A stretch of DNA of 64,000 nt from an uncultured Anaerococcus sp. (GTDB lineage: Bacteria > Bacillota > Clostridia > Tissierellales > Peptoniphilaceae). Positions 25,978 through 35,504 of the stretch are shown here, one piece after another. Location of the stretch: the NCBI GenBank assembly GCA_943914475.1, contig CALUCE010000005.1, positions 1 through 64,000 on the forward strand, read 5' to 3'. The number at the start of each line of letters is the position of its first letter. Position 1 is the first letter of the stretch. Position numbers and translations under genes: made by a program. The notes beneath the pieces are model-generated. The model was not told the origin of the DNA. It searched no databases and was given only the letters and a program-made list of their open reading frames with translations.

Positions 25978-27885
25978 TTATTCATACCTATCTATCAAAT
26001 TTACTATTTCTCTATAGTTAGCGCTTTTTAATATATTTATATTTTCTTTTTTCTCTAGAATATCTGATATTGTTCCAAGCATTTTTAAATGCTTATTATT
26101 ATCAATAGGGCAAACTACAATAATTAATTCCACCTTTTTACCTTTTATATCAAAGCCTTCTTCAACTGATAAAATGCTTACATCTACTTTGTTTACAGAT
26201 TCATTATTGTTTGCATGAGGTAAGGCAACATCTTCTGTTATTACAATATAGGATCCATACTTTTCAATGTTTTTAAGCATATCTTCAATATATCTCTCAT
26301 TGATAGATTTATCATCTAACAATACTTGACTAGCTATTCTTACTGCAGCTTCGTAACCACAAACTTTTTTTATTTTTTTAACTCTATTTTCCCTTATAAG
26401 ATCACTTAGCTTTATATCATTATTGGTTAACTCTCGCTTTTTATTCTTATTAATAAAATAGTCAATTAGATCCATCTTTAATTTTTGTCTATTCTCTATC
26501 TCTGCATTTAGATCTACAATTTCTATTATCTTATCTATATCCTGTTCGTATATAATAGAATTGATGTTTAACAAGTTTTGATATAATTCTAAAATATTAT
26601 AACTCGTTAATATAGGCTTTACTAAAATAACATTGTCATATCCTTCAAGTTCTACCGTAGAAATAATATAATCATAATCTTCTTTAATATTTTCAAGCTC
26701 GTATATAGATACTACTCCTACTATTTTAATAGTTGGTAGATAATTATAAAGTTGTGATTCAAGCATTTTAGAAACTACTTTACCATTAGGACATACTATA
26801 ACCACTCTACTTTCATATGAAGTAAAACTTTTGATTCGTGCTCCAAAATACATAGCTAGAAAAGCAATTTCTTGCTCTCTCATCTCGCTAAAAACTTTGT
26901 TATCAGTATTTTTCACAGATTCTTCTACAATTTTTAATAAGAACATATAATCTCTTTTCATATCATCTAAAAGAGCATTATAGATAGGAAACTTATACTT
27001 TAATCTATAATAGGAAGATTGTAAGTGTCTTGAGATTTCTTTGGTAAATTCTTCCTTATTTCCAATCGATACTGCCGCCAAATTCTCAAAATTATCTATG
27101 AGTTCGTAAACAAAAGTCTCGATGTTTTTTTCTATATTATTATTACTTAACTTTGTTAGACTTGAAATGAACGATACGAAGTATTTTACTTCTGCTTGAT
27201 TTTTAAAACCCAATGTTTCTTTAACAAGGTGATAAAAAGCAAAACTAACTGCATCCTTATACAATCCATTTTCATCGATTGTTTTCCCATGTTCAATTCT
27301 TTTTTCGGTAAAAATAAGTAGTTTAGATAATAGCGAAATTGAATAGTCTGTTAGATATAAGTTGGCTTTTCTATTTATATTTAATATTCTTTCGTCTATA
27401 AAATTTACTAGATTTAAATCTAAGTACATATATTTGATGTAATAATCTCTAATCAGATATTCATCGCCAATAAGGTCATATTTTTTGTCAAAAATAAGCT
27501 CAATACCTTCTTCTTCCAATGATTCCTTTATTATCCTTATATCATTAAAAATTGTAGATTTTGATACTTGTAATCTATTGCTCTCTTCATCTATAGTTGT
27601 AAATTCATCTGTAAGAATTTTTTCTAATATATGTCTTTGTCTCTGCTCAATGTCGTAGGAATAGTCTATATTGACATTCATTTTTTTATAGATAGAGCTA
27701 TCTCCTACATATACAAATTTCTTGTCAATATTCTCAATCTTACCAAATTCTTTTATTTCTTTATTGATTTCATTGATATCATAGTAAACTGTTCTCTTAG
27801 ATACATTGAAATCATTAATTATTTCATTAATTGAACAAGCTTCTTCTAAAATTTTTTGTAAAATATCAAACTGCCTTTGCTTCAT
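25978..27885 (-). CDS. PRD-type PTS regulator (BglG/MtlR-like)
   Basis: 635-aa multidomain transcription regulator. It has two N-terminal helix-turn-helix units (about 1-130, each with an SKRTVYYDI- or SKSTIFNDI-like recognition helix), two PTS regulation domains (about 180-400), an EIIB-like segment (RVVIVCPNGKVVS) and a C-terminal EIIA domain with the phosphorylatable histidine in EDVALPHANNN. It is probably controlled by phosphorylation from the PTS components encoded upstream. Same strand as the PTS operon, 85 bp after it. Confidence 0.88.
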   Translation of the reverse strand: MKQRQFDILQKILEEACSINEIINDFNVSKRTVYYDINEINKEIKEFGKIENIDKKFVYVGDSSIYKKMNVNIDYSYDIEQRQRHILEKILTDEFTTIDEESNRLQVSKSTIFNDIRIIKESLEEEGIELIFDKKYDLIGDEYLIRDYYIKYMYLDLNLVNFIDERILNINRKANLYLTDYSISLLSKLLIFTEKRIEHGKTIDENGLYKDAVSFAFYHLVKETLGFKNQAEVKYFVSFISSLTKLSNNNIEKNIETFVYELIDNFENLAAVSIGNKEEFTKEISRHLQSSYYRLKYKFPIYNALLDDMKRDYMFLLKIVEESVKNTDNKVFSEMREQEIAFLAMYFGARIKSFTSYESRVVIVCPNGKVVSKMLESQLYNYLPTIKIVGVVSIYELENIKEDYDYIISTVELEGYDNVILVKPILTSYNILELYQNLLNINSIIYEQDIDKIIEIVDLNAEIENRQKLKMDLIDYFINKNKKRELTNNDIKLSDLIRENRVKKIKKVCGYEAAVRIASQVLLDDKSINERYIEDMLKNIEKYGSYIVITEDVALPHANNNESVNKVDVSILSVEEGFDIKGKKVELIIVVCPIDNNKHLKMLGTISDILEKKENINILKSANYREIVNLIDRYE

Positions 27886-27923
27886 TCTAATTCCTATCTC
27901 AAAATATAAATATTAATTGCAAA

Positions 27924-27951
27924 AATAGATATTGCATATGCAATATCTATT
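27924..27951. terminator. Perfect 28-bp palindrome between the PTS operon and its regulator
   Basis: Fourteen-base arms centred on GCATATGC. On the minus strand it is followed by TTTTTGCAATTAATATT, so it can terminate the PTS operon. That flank also resembles the TGCAAACAATTAATAT repeats upstream of the operon, so a regulator-binding role is possible. Confidence 0.6.
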
Positions 27952-27970
27952 TTCTTTCTTACATTATATT

Positions 27971-29386
27971 CTATTTACTTTTTTTACCAAACTTACTTAA
28001 AATAATTGGTAGAACAAATAAAACTATACAGAATATTAATAAAGGACTTCCAGTAATGAATCTTGCAACCTTTCCTAGAATAATACCTGTTGTTGAGAAA
28101 TCCGCATCAGAGAAGGTTGTGGCTGCATATCCCAAGTTCCCCATTACTGGCATGGTTATTACTGGTAAGAAAGTTATTAGTAATCCATGGCAAAATCCAC
28201 CTATTATTGTTCCTTTTAATCCTCCTTCGGCGTTTGCAAATACACCTGCAGTAGCACCGCAGAAGAAGTGAGGAACAACTCCTGGTAAGATAATAGGTAA
28301 TGCATTACCAAAGGCTGGGTTTATTAAAATAAGTATAAACATTCCTACAAGTCCGCCAACAAATGACATCAAAAATCCTATTAAAACTGCATTTGGGGCA
28401 TATGGGAAGACAACCGGACAATCGATAGCTGGTTTTGCATTTGGAACTAATTTATCTGCTATACCTTGGAAAGCAGGAACTATTTCAGCTAAGATTAAAC
28501 GTACACCAGATAAAATAACATATATAGCACCAGCAAAGTTCATACCACAAATAAGAGCATAAACAAACCAATTTGTGTAATCTACAAGTGCAGTATCTGC
28601 AAGTACCCCACCATCTTTAAGAGCATCCGCATAATCAGGCTTAAAAGCAGCAACTGCACATACAACTATAAATACAATCATCATAGTGATAGAAATAGCT
28701 ACTGTTGTATCTCTCATGAAAGCCATCCACTTAGGGAAATTAATATCTTCGGTGGACTTTACTTCTTCTCTTGATTTTTTACCTCTGGTAAGTTTTGCAA
28801 TTTTAGCGCTCATCCAATAACCCACTGTTGAAAAGTGACCTAGAGCTATATCATCTGTACCAGTTATATGTCTCATTGTAGACTGACCTAGGGCTGGGAA
28901 AATCGCCATTACTAGTCCAAGTATCAACGAACCTCCTGCCACTAATTGCCATCCTTCTAGTCCACCTACTGTCAATACAATAGCTATCATTGCAGCCATG
29001 TATAAGGTGTGGTGACCTGTAAGGAAGATATATTTCAAATTGGAAAATCTTGCCAAAATAATGTTAGCTAACATTCCAAACATCATAATCCATGCAGTTG
29101 CGCTTGCATAATCTACTAAAGCAGTTGTAACTATAGCTTCGTTATTTGGAACAACTCCATTTAGATCAAATGCATAGTTAAAAATCACACCAAAATCAGT
29201 CAGCGATCCTGTTTGAAGAAAAGATGCACCTGCTGATAAAACTAGAAATCCTACTGTGGTTTTTATTGTACCTTTGATAACATCAGGCGCCTTTTTCTTT
29301 TGTAGGATTAGTCCCAACATTGCCATCAATCCAACTAAAATAGCTGGTGTTGATAAAATTTCTTGTAATAATAGTAAAAATTTCAT
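27971..29386 (-). CDS. PTS ascorbate-type transporter subunit IIC (UlaA family)
   Basis: 471-aa membrane permease with about ten to eleven hydrophobic segments, matching the UlaA/SgaT family (early segment KAPDVIKGTIKTTVGFLVL, later NAVLIGFLMSFVGGLVGMF). It transports a sugar or sugar acid with phosphorylation from IIB. Clusters with split transketolase point to a pentose, pentitol or ascorbate-like substrate, but this is unproven. It lies 9 bp after IIA. Confidence 0.88.
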   Translation of the reverse strand: MKFLLLLQEILSTPAILVGLMAMLGLILQKKKAPDVIKGTIKTTVGFLVLSAGASFLQTGSLTDFGVIFNYAFDLNGVVPNNEAIVTTALVDYASATAWIMMFGMLANIILARFSNLKYIFLTGHHTLYMAAMIAIVLTVGGLEGWQLVAGGSLILGLVMAIFPALGQSTMRHITGTDDIALGHFSTVGYWMSAKIAKLTRGKKSREEVKSTEDINFPKWMAFMRDTTVAISITMMIVFIVVCAVAAFKPDYADALKDGGVLADTALVDYTNWFVYALICGMNFAGAIYVILSGVRLILAEIVPAFQGIADKLVPNAKPAIDCPVVFPYAPNAVLIGFLMSFVGGLVGMFILILINPAFGNALPIILPGVVPHFFCGATAGVFANAEGGLKGTIIGGFCHGLLITFLPVITMPVMGNLGYAATTFSDADFSTTGIILGKVARFITGSPLLIFCIVLFVLPIILSKFGKKSK

Positions 29387-29395
29387 ATAAACTCC

Positions 29396-29842
29396 TTAAT
29401 TAATCATCAATTCATAAATTTCATCAGTCGAATTTGTTTCGATTATTTTTTGAATTATATCCTCATCTGATAATAGTTCTGCAATTTTTTGCATTAGCAT
29501 AAGATGATCATCTGAACCAGTAGCAGCAAGAGTAATAAAAAGTTTTGCATGCTTTAACTTTTCTTTAATGTCAAAGACAACATCTCTTTTGTTTACCATA
29601 ATAGTTATTTGATTGCTAATTACTCCTTGTTCTGGCCTAACGTGTAAAAATGCAACATCATCAACCAATATATAGTATGGACCAAATTCTAATGTATTCT
29701 TAATAATCTCGTCAGGAAATCTTTTTTCAACAAACCCTTGATCTACAAGTGGCATAGAAGCCTGATAAATGGCTTCTTTCCACGTCAATTCCTTATCTAT
29801 AATAAAAATATTACTTTCTTTTAAAATATCTTTTATTTCCAT
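29396..29842 (-). CDS. PTS sugar transporter subunit IIA
   Basis: 148-aa EIIA of the mannitol/fructose/ascorbate type. The histidine that accepts phosphate from HPr is in DDVAFLHVRPEQGV; FLH replaces the more common PH. Its ATG overlaps the transketolase stop (TAATG). A TTG two codons earlier opens the frame slightly but is not needed. It passes phosphate to the IIB encoded at the head of the operon. Confidence 0.88.
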   Translation of the reverse strand: MEIKDILKESNIFIIDKELTWKEAIYQASMPLVDQGFVEKRFPDEIIKNTLEFGPYYILVDDVAFLHVRPEQGVISNQITIMVNKRDVVFDIKEKLKHAKLFITLAATGSDDHLMLMQKIAELLSDEDIIQKIIETNSTDEIYELMIN

Positions 29843-30801
29843 TACCAATCCTTAAAACTTTCAATAACTTTATTAACAATGTTTTCCTTGGTTAAACCAT
29901 AATCAATTCTTTGATCTTCTGGAGTCCCTACCTGACCAAATCTTTCTTTAACTCCAATTCTTATTAATTTCGTAGAAAGTCCCTCGTCGGTTATAGTTTC
30001 TGAAATTATTGAACCTAATCCTCCGATTACGTTATGGTTTTCAAAGCTTACGGCTAGTTTTTTATTTTTTAAACTTTCTAAAGTTAAGTTTCTATCAAAA
30101 GGTTTTAAGCTAAACATATCTATAACTTCAGTACTGATTCCTTTATCTTCTAGTTCATCTGCGGCTTCTAGTGCATGATAAACTAGCTCTCCGATAACAA
30201 ATATTGTAACATCCTCTCCTTTTTTTAGGACATTACCTTTACCCAACTCAAACTTTGAACCATCTTCGTAAATTTTAATATTATTCTTCCTATTTCCTCT
30301 TACGTAGTTGACCCCCTTTCTTTCGTACATCTTGTTTATGCACCATTCAAAACATACACTGTCTGCCGGTGCCAAAACCATAGTATTAGGAATAGATCTC
30401 ATTATGGATATATCATCGTAAGTAGAATGAGTTCCTCCATTAGCACCTGCACAAAATCCTGGATCTGAACCATAAATATTCAAAGTATTCTCTGCATATG
30501 CTCCTGAAATAAATATTTGATCTAAAGCTCTTCTAGTAGTAAATGGAGCAAAAGTATGAATAAAAGGTATATATCCTCTTATTGACATACCTGCCGCTGT
30601 TCCAATCATGTTAGCTTCGGAAATTCCCATTTGTATGAATTGCTTTTTATATTTGTCTTTAAGATTTGTAGTTCCAGATGCTCCTCCAAGATCTGCTTCA
30701 CATAAGACAACTTTCGGGTCATTCTCCATTATTTTATCCAGAGTTTCTACGAAGCTTTTTCTAAGTTCTTTATCTTCTCTTTTTTTACTTATTTCCCACA
30801 T
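29842..30801 (-). CDS. Transketolase, C-terminal subunit
   Basis: 319-aa half-transketolase containing the pyrimidine-binding and C-terminal domains. It is recognised by CEADLGGASGTTNL, MGISEANMIGTAAG (catalytic Glu region), HTFAPFTTRRALDQIF and the final domain with VIDMFSLKPFD. It works with the N-terminal subunit encoded just before it, giving one thiamine-diphosphate enzyme. ATG 30801 has GGAG at proper spacing; a GTG at 30810 is in frame but too close to that site. Confidence 0.92.
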   Translation of the reverse strand: MWEISKKREDKELRKSFVETLDKIMENDPKVVLCEADLGGASGTTNLKDKYKKQFIQMGISEANMIGTAAGMSIRGYIPFIHTFAPFTTRRALDQIFISGAYAENTLNIYGSDPGFCAGANGGTHSTYDDISIMRSIPNTMVLAPADSVCFEWCINKMYERKGVNYVRGNRKNNIKIYEDGSKFELGKGNVLKKGEDVTIFVIGELVYHALEAADELEDKGISTEVIDMFSLKPFDRNLTLESLKNKKLAVSFENHNVIGGLGSIISETITDEGLSTKLIRIGVKERFGQVGTPEDQRIDYGLTKENIVNKVIESFKDW

Positions 30802-30813
30802 TTTCCTCACTCC

Positions 30814-31653
30814 TTAACCAATAAACTTTTCTAACTCTTCAATGATTTTTTCTGTTTCGCTATCAACTTCTTTATTAAATTTCGGAGCATGGTTGCTTAC
30901 TTTATCATAAAAATATGGGAATCCTTGAGCTTTTTTTGTATCAAGTATGATGCAAAGAGCTGTATCTTTTTTGTTTTTTGTATTTTCTATTGCTGATAAT
31001 ATTTCTTCTTCGCTGGATCCATCAACTTCTTGAGTATAAAAGCCAAAAGCTTTCATTTTATCCTTAATATTAAATGGATTCATTACTTCTTTAGTAGTCC
31101 CATCTAATTGCATTTTGTTATCATCGATATATACAATTAAGTTATCTAATTTATTGTGAGCTATAAATTGAAAAGCTTCCCAAACTTGACCCTCATTTAG
31201 TTCTCCATCACCACAGATTAGATGTACTTTTCGATCAGAGTTTTCGATTTTAAGTGAATATGCTAATCCTGCTGCTAGAGAAATTCCCTGACCTAGTGAA
31301 CCTGTTGTTGCATCAACACCTGGTGTCTTTAATCTATCTGGATGTGAAGGTAAATTAGTATGAATTTCATTTAGAGTATATAGCATTTCCCTATCAAAAA
31401 AACCTTTTAATGCCAAAGTAGAATAAAGAGCTGGTCCAGCATGTCCTTTAGATAAAACCAAATAGTCCCTTTGATCCCAAGAAGGATTTTTAGGGTCTAC
31501 ATTCATCTCTTTTCCATATAGGACTGACAAGAGCTCAACTATAGATAGTGAACCTCCTAGATGTCCATATCGACGCCATTTTAGCATTTTTAATATCTCT
31601 ACTCTTATTTCTGCACTAAATTTTTTCAGTTCTTTTACATCACTTTCGTACAT
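30814..31653 (-). CDS. Transketolase, N-terminal subunit
   Basis: 279-aa half with the thiamine-diphosphate-binding domain. It carries the GHLGGSLSIVELL, LSKGHAGPALYS and TGSLGQGISLAAGLA segments and the ThDP motif GDGELNEGQVWEA ... IVYIDDNKMQLDG. Split transketolases often accompany PTS systems and assimilate the imported sugar phosphate in the non-oxidative pentose phosphate pathway. GAAAGGA ribosome binding site. Confidence 0.93.
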   Translation of the reverse strand: MYESDVKELKKFSAEIRVEILKMLKWRRYGHLGGSLSIVELLSVLYGKEMNVDPKNPSWDQRDYLVLSKGHAGPALYSTLALKGFFDREMLYTLNEIHTNLPSHPDRLKTPGVDATTGSLGQGISLAAGLAYSLKIENSDRKVHLICGDGELNEGQVWEAFQFIAHNKLDNLIVYIDDNKMQLDGTTKEVMNPFNIKDKMKAFGFYTQEVDGSSEEEILSAIENTKNKKDTALCIILDTKKAQGFPYFYDKVSNHAPKFNKEVDSETEKIIEELEKFIG

Positions 31654-31686
31654 ATTTTTCCTTTCTATATTGATAAGTATTTATTA

Positions 31687-31983
31687 TTAATTATAAGTTT
31701 CTCCTAATTTATCAAACATAGCCTTAAGCTTTGTTTCTAATTCATCTTTTGAAACAATGTTATCGAGAGTAATAACATTATCTAAATTACTAACAAAATC
31801 TCCTAGGTCATTTCCGACAACAAATATATCAGCTGCTCCAGGTTGGGCATCTGATGTTGTTGAATGGAAAACCTCAATATCATCTCTACCTAACTTTTGC
31901 AAAACTTTTTGAATATTCATCCTGATCATTAAGCTTGATCCTATTCCTGATCCACATGCTGCCATTATTTTTTTTACTGCCAT
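31687..31983 (-). CDS. PTS sugar transporter subunit IIB
   Basis: 98-aa EIIB of the ascorbate/lactose-like class. The phospho-acceptor cysteine is in MAACGSGIGSSLMIR (Cys10). It is the first gene of the operon, behind GGAGG, and hands phosphate from IIA to the sugar bound by IIC. Full length. Confidence 0.9.
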   Translation of the reverse strand: MAVKKIMAACGSGIGSSLMIRMNIQKVLQKLGRDDIEVFHSTTSDAQPGAADIFVVGNDLGDFVSNLDNVITLDNIVSKDELETKLKAMFDKLGETYN

Positions 31984-32040
31984 TTTTCTTTCCTCCTATA
32001 ATTGTTTATTTAAATATATCATAGGAAAACGTATCTTTAA

Positions 32041-32075
32041 ATATTAATTGTTTGCACAGATATTGATTTTTTGCA
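32041..32075 (-). promoter_or_regulatory. Direct repeat upstream of the PTS operon (candidate operator)
   Basis: On the minus strand TGCAAAAAATCAATAT (32075-32060) and TGCAAACAATTAATAT (32056-32041) repeat with a 19-bp period (14 of 16 identical). They lie about 60-95 bp upstream of the IIB start. This is a plausible site for the PRD regulator, whose own upstream gap carries a similar AT-rich motif. Confidence 0.5.
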
Positions 32076-32176
32076 AAAACTCAATAGAATTAACAAATAC
32101 AGGCTTAATATTAGACTTCTTTCTAAATACAACTATAGTAATATATGAAGACAAAATAAAAGAATAAGGAGAATTA

Positions 32177-32986
32177 ATGAAAAAAATAATTGCAGTTGAT
32201 ATTGATGGAACTCTTGTTGATAATGAGAAAAACCTAAGAGATGTAACTAGAGATAGCCTGATAAAAGCTCAAGAAGCTGGTCATGTAGTGGTTATAGTTA
32301 CTGGTAGACATCCTAAGGGTGTAGAAAAATATGCCAAAGCTTTACGATTTGATGACTTTGGTGGACTTCTTTCAAATTGCAATGGGGCCTGGGTTGGAAA
32401 CTATAAGACTAAGGATGTTCTTGTTGACCATAGGCTTGACCAAGATCTTTTAGAAGAATACCTGCTCTTTTCCAAGTCTTTACCAGCCCACCATATAATA
32501 TATTTAGATAATAAAATCTATACTGACTCAAAAGATTCAGAACTTACTAACTTTACAGCCAGGATGAATGGAATGGACCATATCTACAAGGAAGATTTGT
32601 TTGAGAAAATAGACTATTCTTTAAACAATATAGTCCTCTGCCATGAAGATCCTAATCTTATGGATGATACAGAGAAAAAAATCAGAGAAAAGTTTGATGA
32701 TAAATTAAATATAGTTAGGTCTACTCCAAACTTCCTTGAGGCCATGCCAAAGAATATCAACAAGGCAACAAGTCTTGTGGAAATTGCCGAGTATTATAAA
32801 CTTGGTATAGAAGATGTTATAGCCTTTGGTGATGAATTAAATGACCTTGAGATGATAAAAGAAGCAGGAGTCGGAGTTGCAATGGGCAATGCCAATCCTA
32901 TAATAAAAGACCTAGCAGACTATGTAACTCTTTCTAACGAAGAAGATGGAATAGCCCATTACCTGGAAAAATTTGAGCTTATATAA
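32177..32986 (+). CDS. Cof-type HAD family hydrolase
   Basis: 269-aa phosphatase of the HAD superfamily, Cof/YidA subgroup. Motif I is DIDGTLVD with the nucleophile Asp, motif II VTGR, and the C-terminal motifs FGDELNDLEMIKEAGVGVAMGNA. The cap domain lies between. Probable substrates are sugar phosphates; the specific one is unknown. AAGGAG ribosome binding site, divergent from the PTS operon. Confidence 0.9.
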   Translation: MKKIIAVDIDGTLVDNEKNLRDVTRDSLIKAQEAGHVVVIVTGRHPKGVEKYAKALRFDDFGGLLSNCNGAWVGNYKTKDVLVDHRLDQDLLEEYLLFSKSLPAHHIIYLDNKIYTDSKDSELTNFTARMNGMDHIYKEDLFEKIDYSLNNIVLCHEDPNLMDDTEKKIREKFDDKLNIVRSTPNFLEAMPKNINKATSLVEIAEYYKLGIEDVIAFGDELNDLEMIKEAGVGVAMGNANPIIKDLADYVTLSNEEDGIAHYLEKFELI

Positions 32987-32991
32987 AAAAT

Positions 32992-33031
32992 AAGGATTCT
33001 TAAAAAAGCAGTTAGCTTTTAAGAATCCTTT
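32992..33031. terminator. Bidirectional terminator
   Basis: AAGGATTCTTAAAA (from 32992) pairs with TTTTAAGAATCCTT (33017-33030), followed by T5. It serves the converging HAD and ROK genes. Confidence 0.88.
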
Positions 33032-33038
33032 TTTAATC

Positions 33039-33908
33039 CTATTTGTCTAGTTTTTTAGCCATCAAGTAACCACCATAAAGACCGGCTTCGTTGCCAAGTC
33101 CTGGTAATACCAAGTACTCATCTGTGTCTGGCAAATCTAGATAATCGTTCATTTCAAATTCTTTCAAACGATCAAATTCTGTTTTTACTAAATCAAGCAT
33201 GCCTTCCTTGTTTAAAACTCCTCCACCCAAAACCATCACATCTGGTCTTAGGATATAAGAATAGGTCACCAGACCTTGGGCTAGGTAGTTTGCCACATAG
33301 GAAAAAGCATCATCATTTATATCAAGACTTTCCCCACTTTTGCCTGTCCTGTTGTAGATAGAAACTCCACAAGCTAGACCTTCCAGACAATCCTTATGGT
33401 ATTGGCAGGTTGATTTTGCATCATCTCCAGCTTGTCTTATAACTTTAATGTGTCCCATCTCTGGTGCACCAAAACCTTCTATCAAGGTTCCATCTTGGAT
33501 ATAAGAAGCGCCTATTCCTGTACCTACAGTAATATAAAGTGCTGACCTATAATCCTTACCAGCTCCCATATGGTATTCTCCAATAAGACTTGCTCCCACA
33601 TCAGATGTAAAATCTACAGGAACCTTTATACCTCTTTTTAACTCTCCAATGATATCAAAGTTTGTCCAATATTTCTTTGGTGTATTTTTTACAAAGCCAT
33701 AGGTTGGTGAAGTCTTGTTGGTATCAATAGGACCAAAGGCCCCCACTCCCAAGGATTTGACTTCATTTTCTCTGAAAAACTGTACCATTTCCTTGACATT
33801 GTCTTCAGGCTTGGCAGTTTGTATCCTGATTTCCTCAGTAATCTTTCCATCTTCAGAAAAAACTGCACACCTAATTTTTGTCCCACCTAATTCTATAGAC
33901 CCGTACAT
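33039..33908 (-). CDS. ROK family sugar kinase (fructokinase-like)
   Basis: 289-aa kinase of the ROK family. The N-terminal phosphate loop is ELGGTKIRCAVF. The central GAFGPID and VTVGTGIGAS segments bind ATP and sugar. The zinc site is of the fructokinase type, CQYHKDCLEGLACG. It most likely phosphorylates fructose or a related hexose. The family's ATG at 33908 follows AAAGGA at normal spacing; an ATG at 33917 lies too close to that site. Confidence 0.86.
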   Translation of the reverse strand: MYGSIELGGTKIRCAVFSEDGKITEEIRIQTAKPEDNVKEMVQFFRENEVKSLGVGAFGPIDTNKTSPTYGFVKNTPKKYWTNFDIIGELKRGIKVPVDFTSDVGASLIGEYHMGAGKDYRSALYITVGTGIGASYIQDGTLIEGFGAPEMGHIKVIRQAGDDAKSTCQYHKDCLEGLACGVSIYNRTGKSGESLDINDDAFSYVANYLAQGLVTYSYILRPDVMVLGGGVLNKEGMLDLVKTEFDRLKEFEMNDYLDLPDTDEYLVLPGLGNEAGLYGGYLMAKKLDK

Positions 33909-34054
33909 AGTATTCATCCTTTCTCTTTTTCTTAATATTAATCTTATTACATTAGGAAATTTATGGCAATATTTGATCAGCTTATAATATTTTTTTGGTC
34001 AGTTATAAATTGGTTATTTTTGTTTTCTATAATTTTTTTATAAAGGAGAATGAT

Positions 34055-34759
34055 ATGAAAAACATAATAGAAAGCAAGAATTTATGCAAAAAATATAAAA
34101 ATCAATTAATCCTAGACAAGGTATCTATAAGGGTTCCTGAAGGAAAAGTATATGGTCTTTTGGGACCAAATGGGGCTGGCAAGTCTACTCTTTTAAAGCT
34201 TATATGCCAAGTTATTAGGCCTGATTCTGGTCAAATTTACTACAAAAATAAGCCTATAGAGAATAAGGATTTATTAGAAATTGGAGCTATCATCGAAAAT
34301 CCAGCTATTTATCCTAACTTAACATCCTATGAAAACCTTGAAATTCTAACGACCTTACTTGGTATAGATAAGGCAAGAATTGACCATGTTTTAAAACTTG
34401 TAGGTCTTGACAAGACTGGAAATAAGCTAAGTAAAGACTTTTCTTTGGGGATGAAGCAAAGACTAGGTATTGCCATGGCTTTAATTAATAATCCTAAATT
34501 ACTAATACTAGATGAACCTACAAATGGTTTAGATCCGGTAGGCATAAATGAACTTAGAGAACTCATAAGATCTTTTTCCGAAGAAAATATAAGTGTAATT
34601 TTATCAAGTCATATCCTAAGTGAAGTTGACCAAGTTGCTGATAGGATTGGCATTATAAATGAAGGCCGACTTTCTTATGAAAAAGATAAAACAAATGACC
34701 AGGCCGAACTTGAAGAAATATTTATGCAAATAATAAAAAAGGGTGATTATGATGAGTAA
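34055..34759 (+). CDS. ABC transporter ATP-binding protein (bacitracin/lantibiotic resistance type)
   Basis: 234-aa ATPase. Walker A is GPNGAGKST, the signature FSLGMKQRLGIAMAL, Walker B LLILDEPTNGLDP. It resembles BcrA/LanF-type ATPases with a short acidic tail. It forms an operon with two ABC-2-like permeases and a two-component system. The frame is open from 33995, but AAAGGAG before ATG 34055 marks the start. No precursor peptide or modification gene is nearby, so this is resistance rather than self-immunity. Confidence 0.88.
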   Translation: MKNIIESKNLCKKYKNQLILDKVSIRVPEGKVYGLLGPNGAGKSTLLKLICQVIRPDSGQIYYKNKPIENKDLLEIGAIIENPAIYPNLTSYENLEILTTLLGIDKARIDHVLKLVGLDKTGNKLSKDFSLGMKQRLGIAMALINNPKLLILDEPTNGLDPVGINELRELIRSFSEENISVILSSHILSEVDQVADRIGIINEGRLSYEKDKTNDQAELEEIFMQIIKKGDYDE

Positions 34760-35504
34760 ATACCTAAAAGTTGAATTTTTAAAGGAAAAAAGATCAGCAA
34801 ATTTAAAACTAATAAAACTTATCCCCCTTGTATTTGTTGTTTTTAACATACTTATGAATACGCTAATGACTAAGGATATGTCAGGCAGGTCTTATCTTAT
34901 GGCTACTTCATTTAACTGGTATCCCTTGATAATTTTGCCTGTCCTTATAAGTCTTATCGCCATAAATATAAACAATAAAGAAAAGGACTATCATGAAGAT
35001 TTGTATAAAAGAATCGGAGCAGATTGGAGGAGAATGTATCTTGCCAAGGCTATACTTGCAGCCTTAGAGCTACTTATAATTTTGTTAATATCAGGACTTG
35101 CTATCTACCTAGTAGGGAAACTTGTTTTAGGTGAGAAAATATTTTTAAAGGAAGTTCTTATAGGAAATTTATACTTGTACGTGGGATCACTAGTTTTGCT
35201 AGGCTTTTCCTTCCTACTAAGTAAACTTCTTAATAAAAGTATTTTGATTATCCTTTTTAATTTTATCCTATCCCTTATAGCCCCTATCATAGCTATTAAA
35301 GATATATGGATATTTTATCCTTGGTCCTATAGCCTAAGAATGCTTGCCCCTATTGTGAAAATCCACCCTAATGGAACTTTTATAGAAGAAAATTCCTTCC
35401 TTTTGAATATGAATGATGCATACCTTGGCTTGGCTTTAAGTTTGATGGTATTTCTCATATTTATTGGAATGGGAGCTTTTATAGAAAGGAGAAAAAATGC
35501 TTAG
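34749..35504 (+). CDS. ABC transporter permease, LanE/CprB-like
   Basis: About 251-aa membrane protein with six hydrophobic segments, in the ABC-2 permease style of lantibiotic immunity transporters. It overlaps the ATPase stop. Three start codons are possible (GTG 34743, ATG 34749, ATG 34752); the ATGs fit the upstream AAGGGTG better. With the next gene it would form the membrane part of a three-gene exporter or resistance unit. Confidence 0.78.
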   Translation: MMSKYLKVEFLKEKRSANLKLIKLIPLVFVVFNILMNTLMTKDMSGRSYLMATSFNWYPLIILPVLISLIAININNKEKDYHEDLYKRIGADWRRMYLAKAILAALELLIILLISGLAIYLVGKLVLGEKIFLKEVLIGNLYLYVGSLVLLGFSFLLSKLLNKSILIILFNFILSLIAPIIAIKDIWIFYPWSYSLRMLAPIVKIHPNGTFIEENSFLLNMNDAYLGLALSLMVFLIFIGMGAFIERRKNA

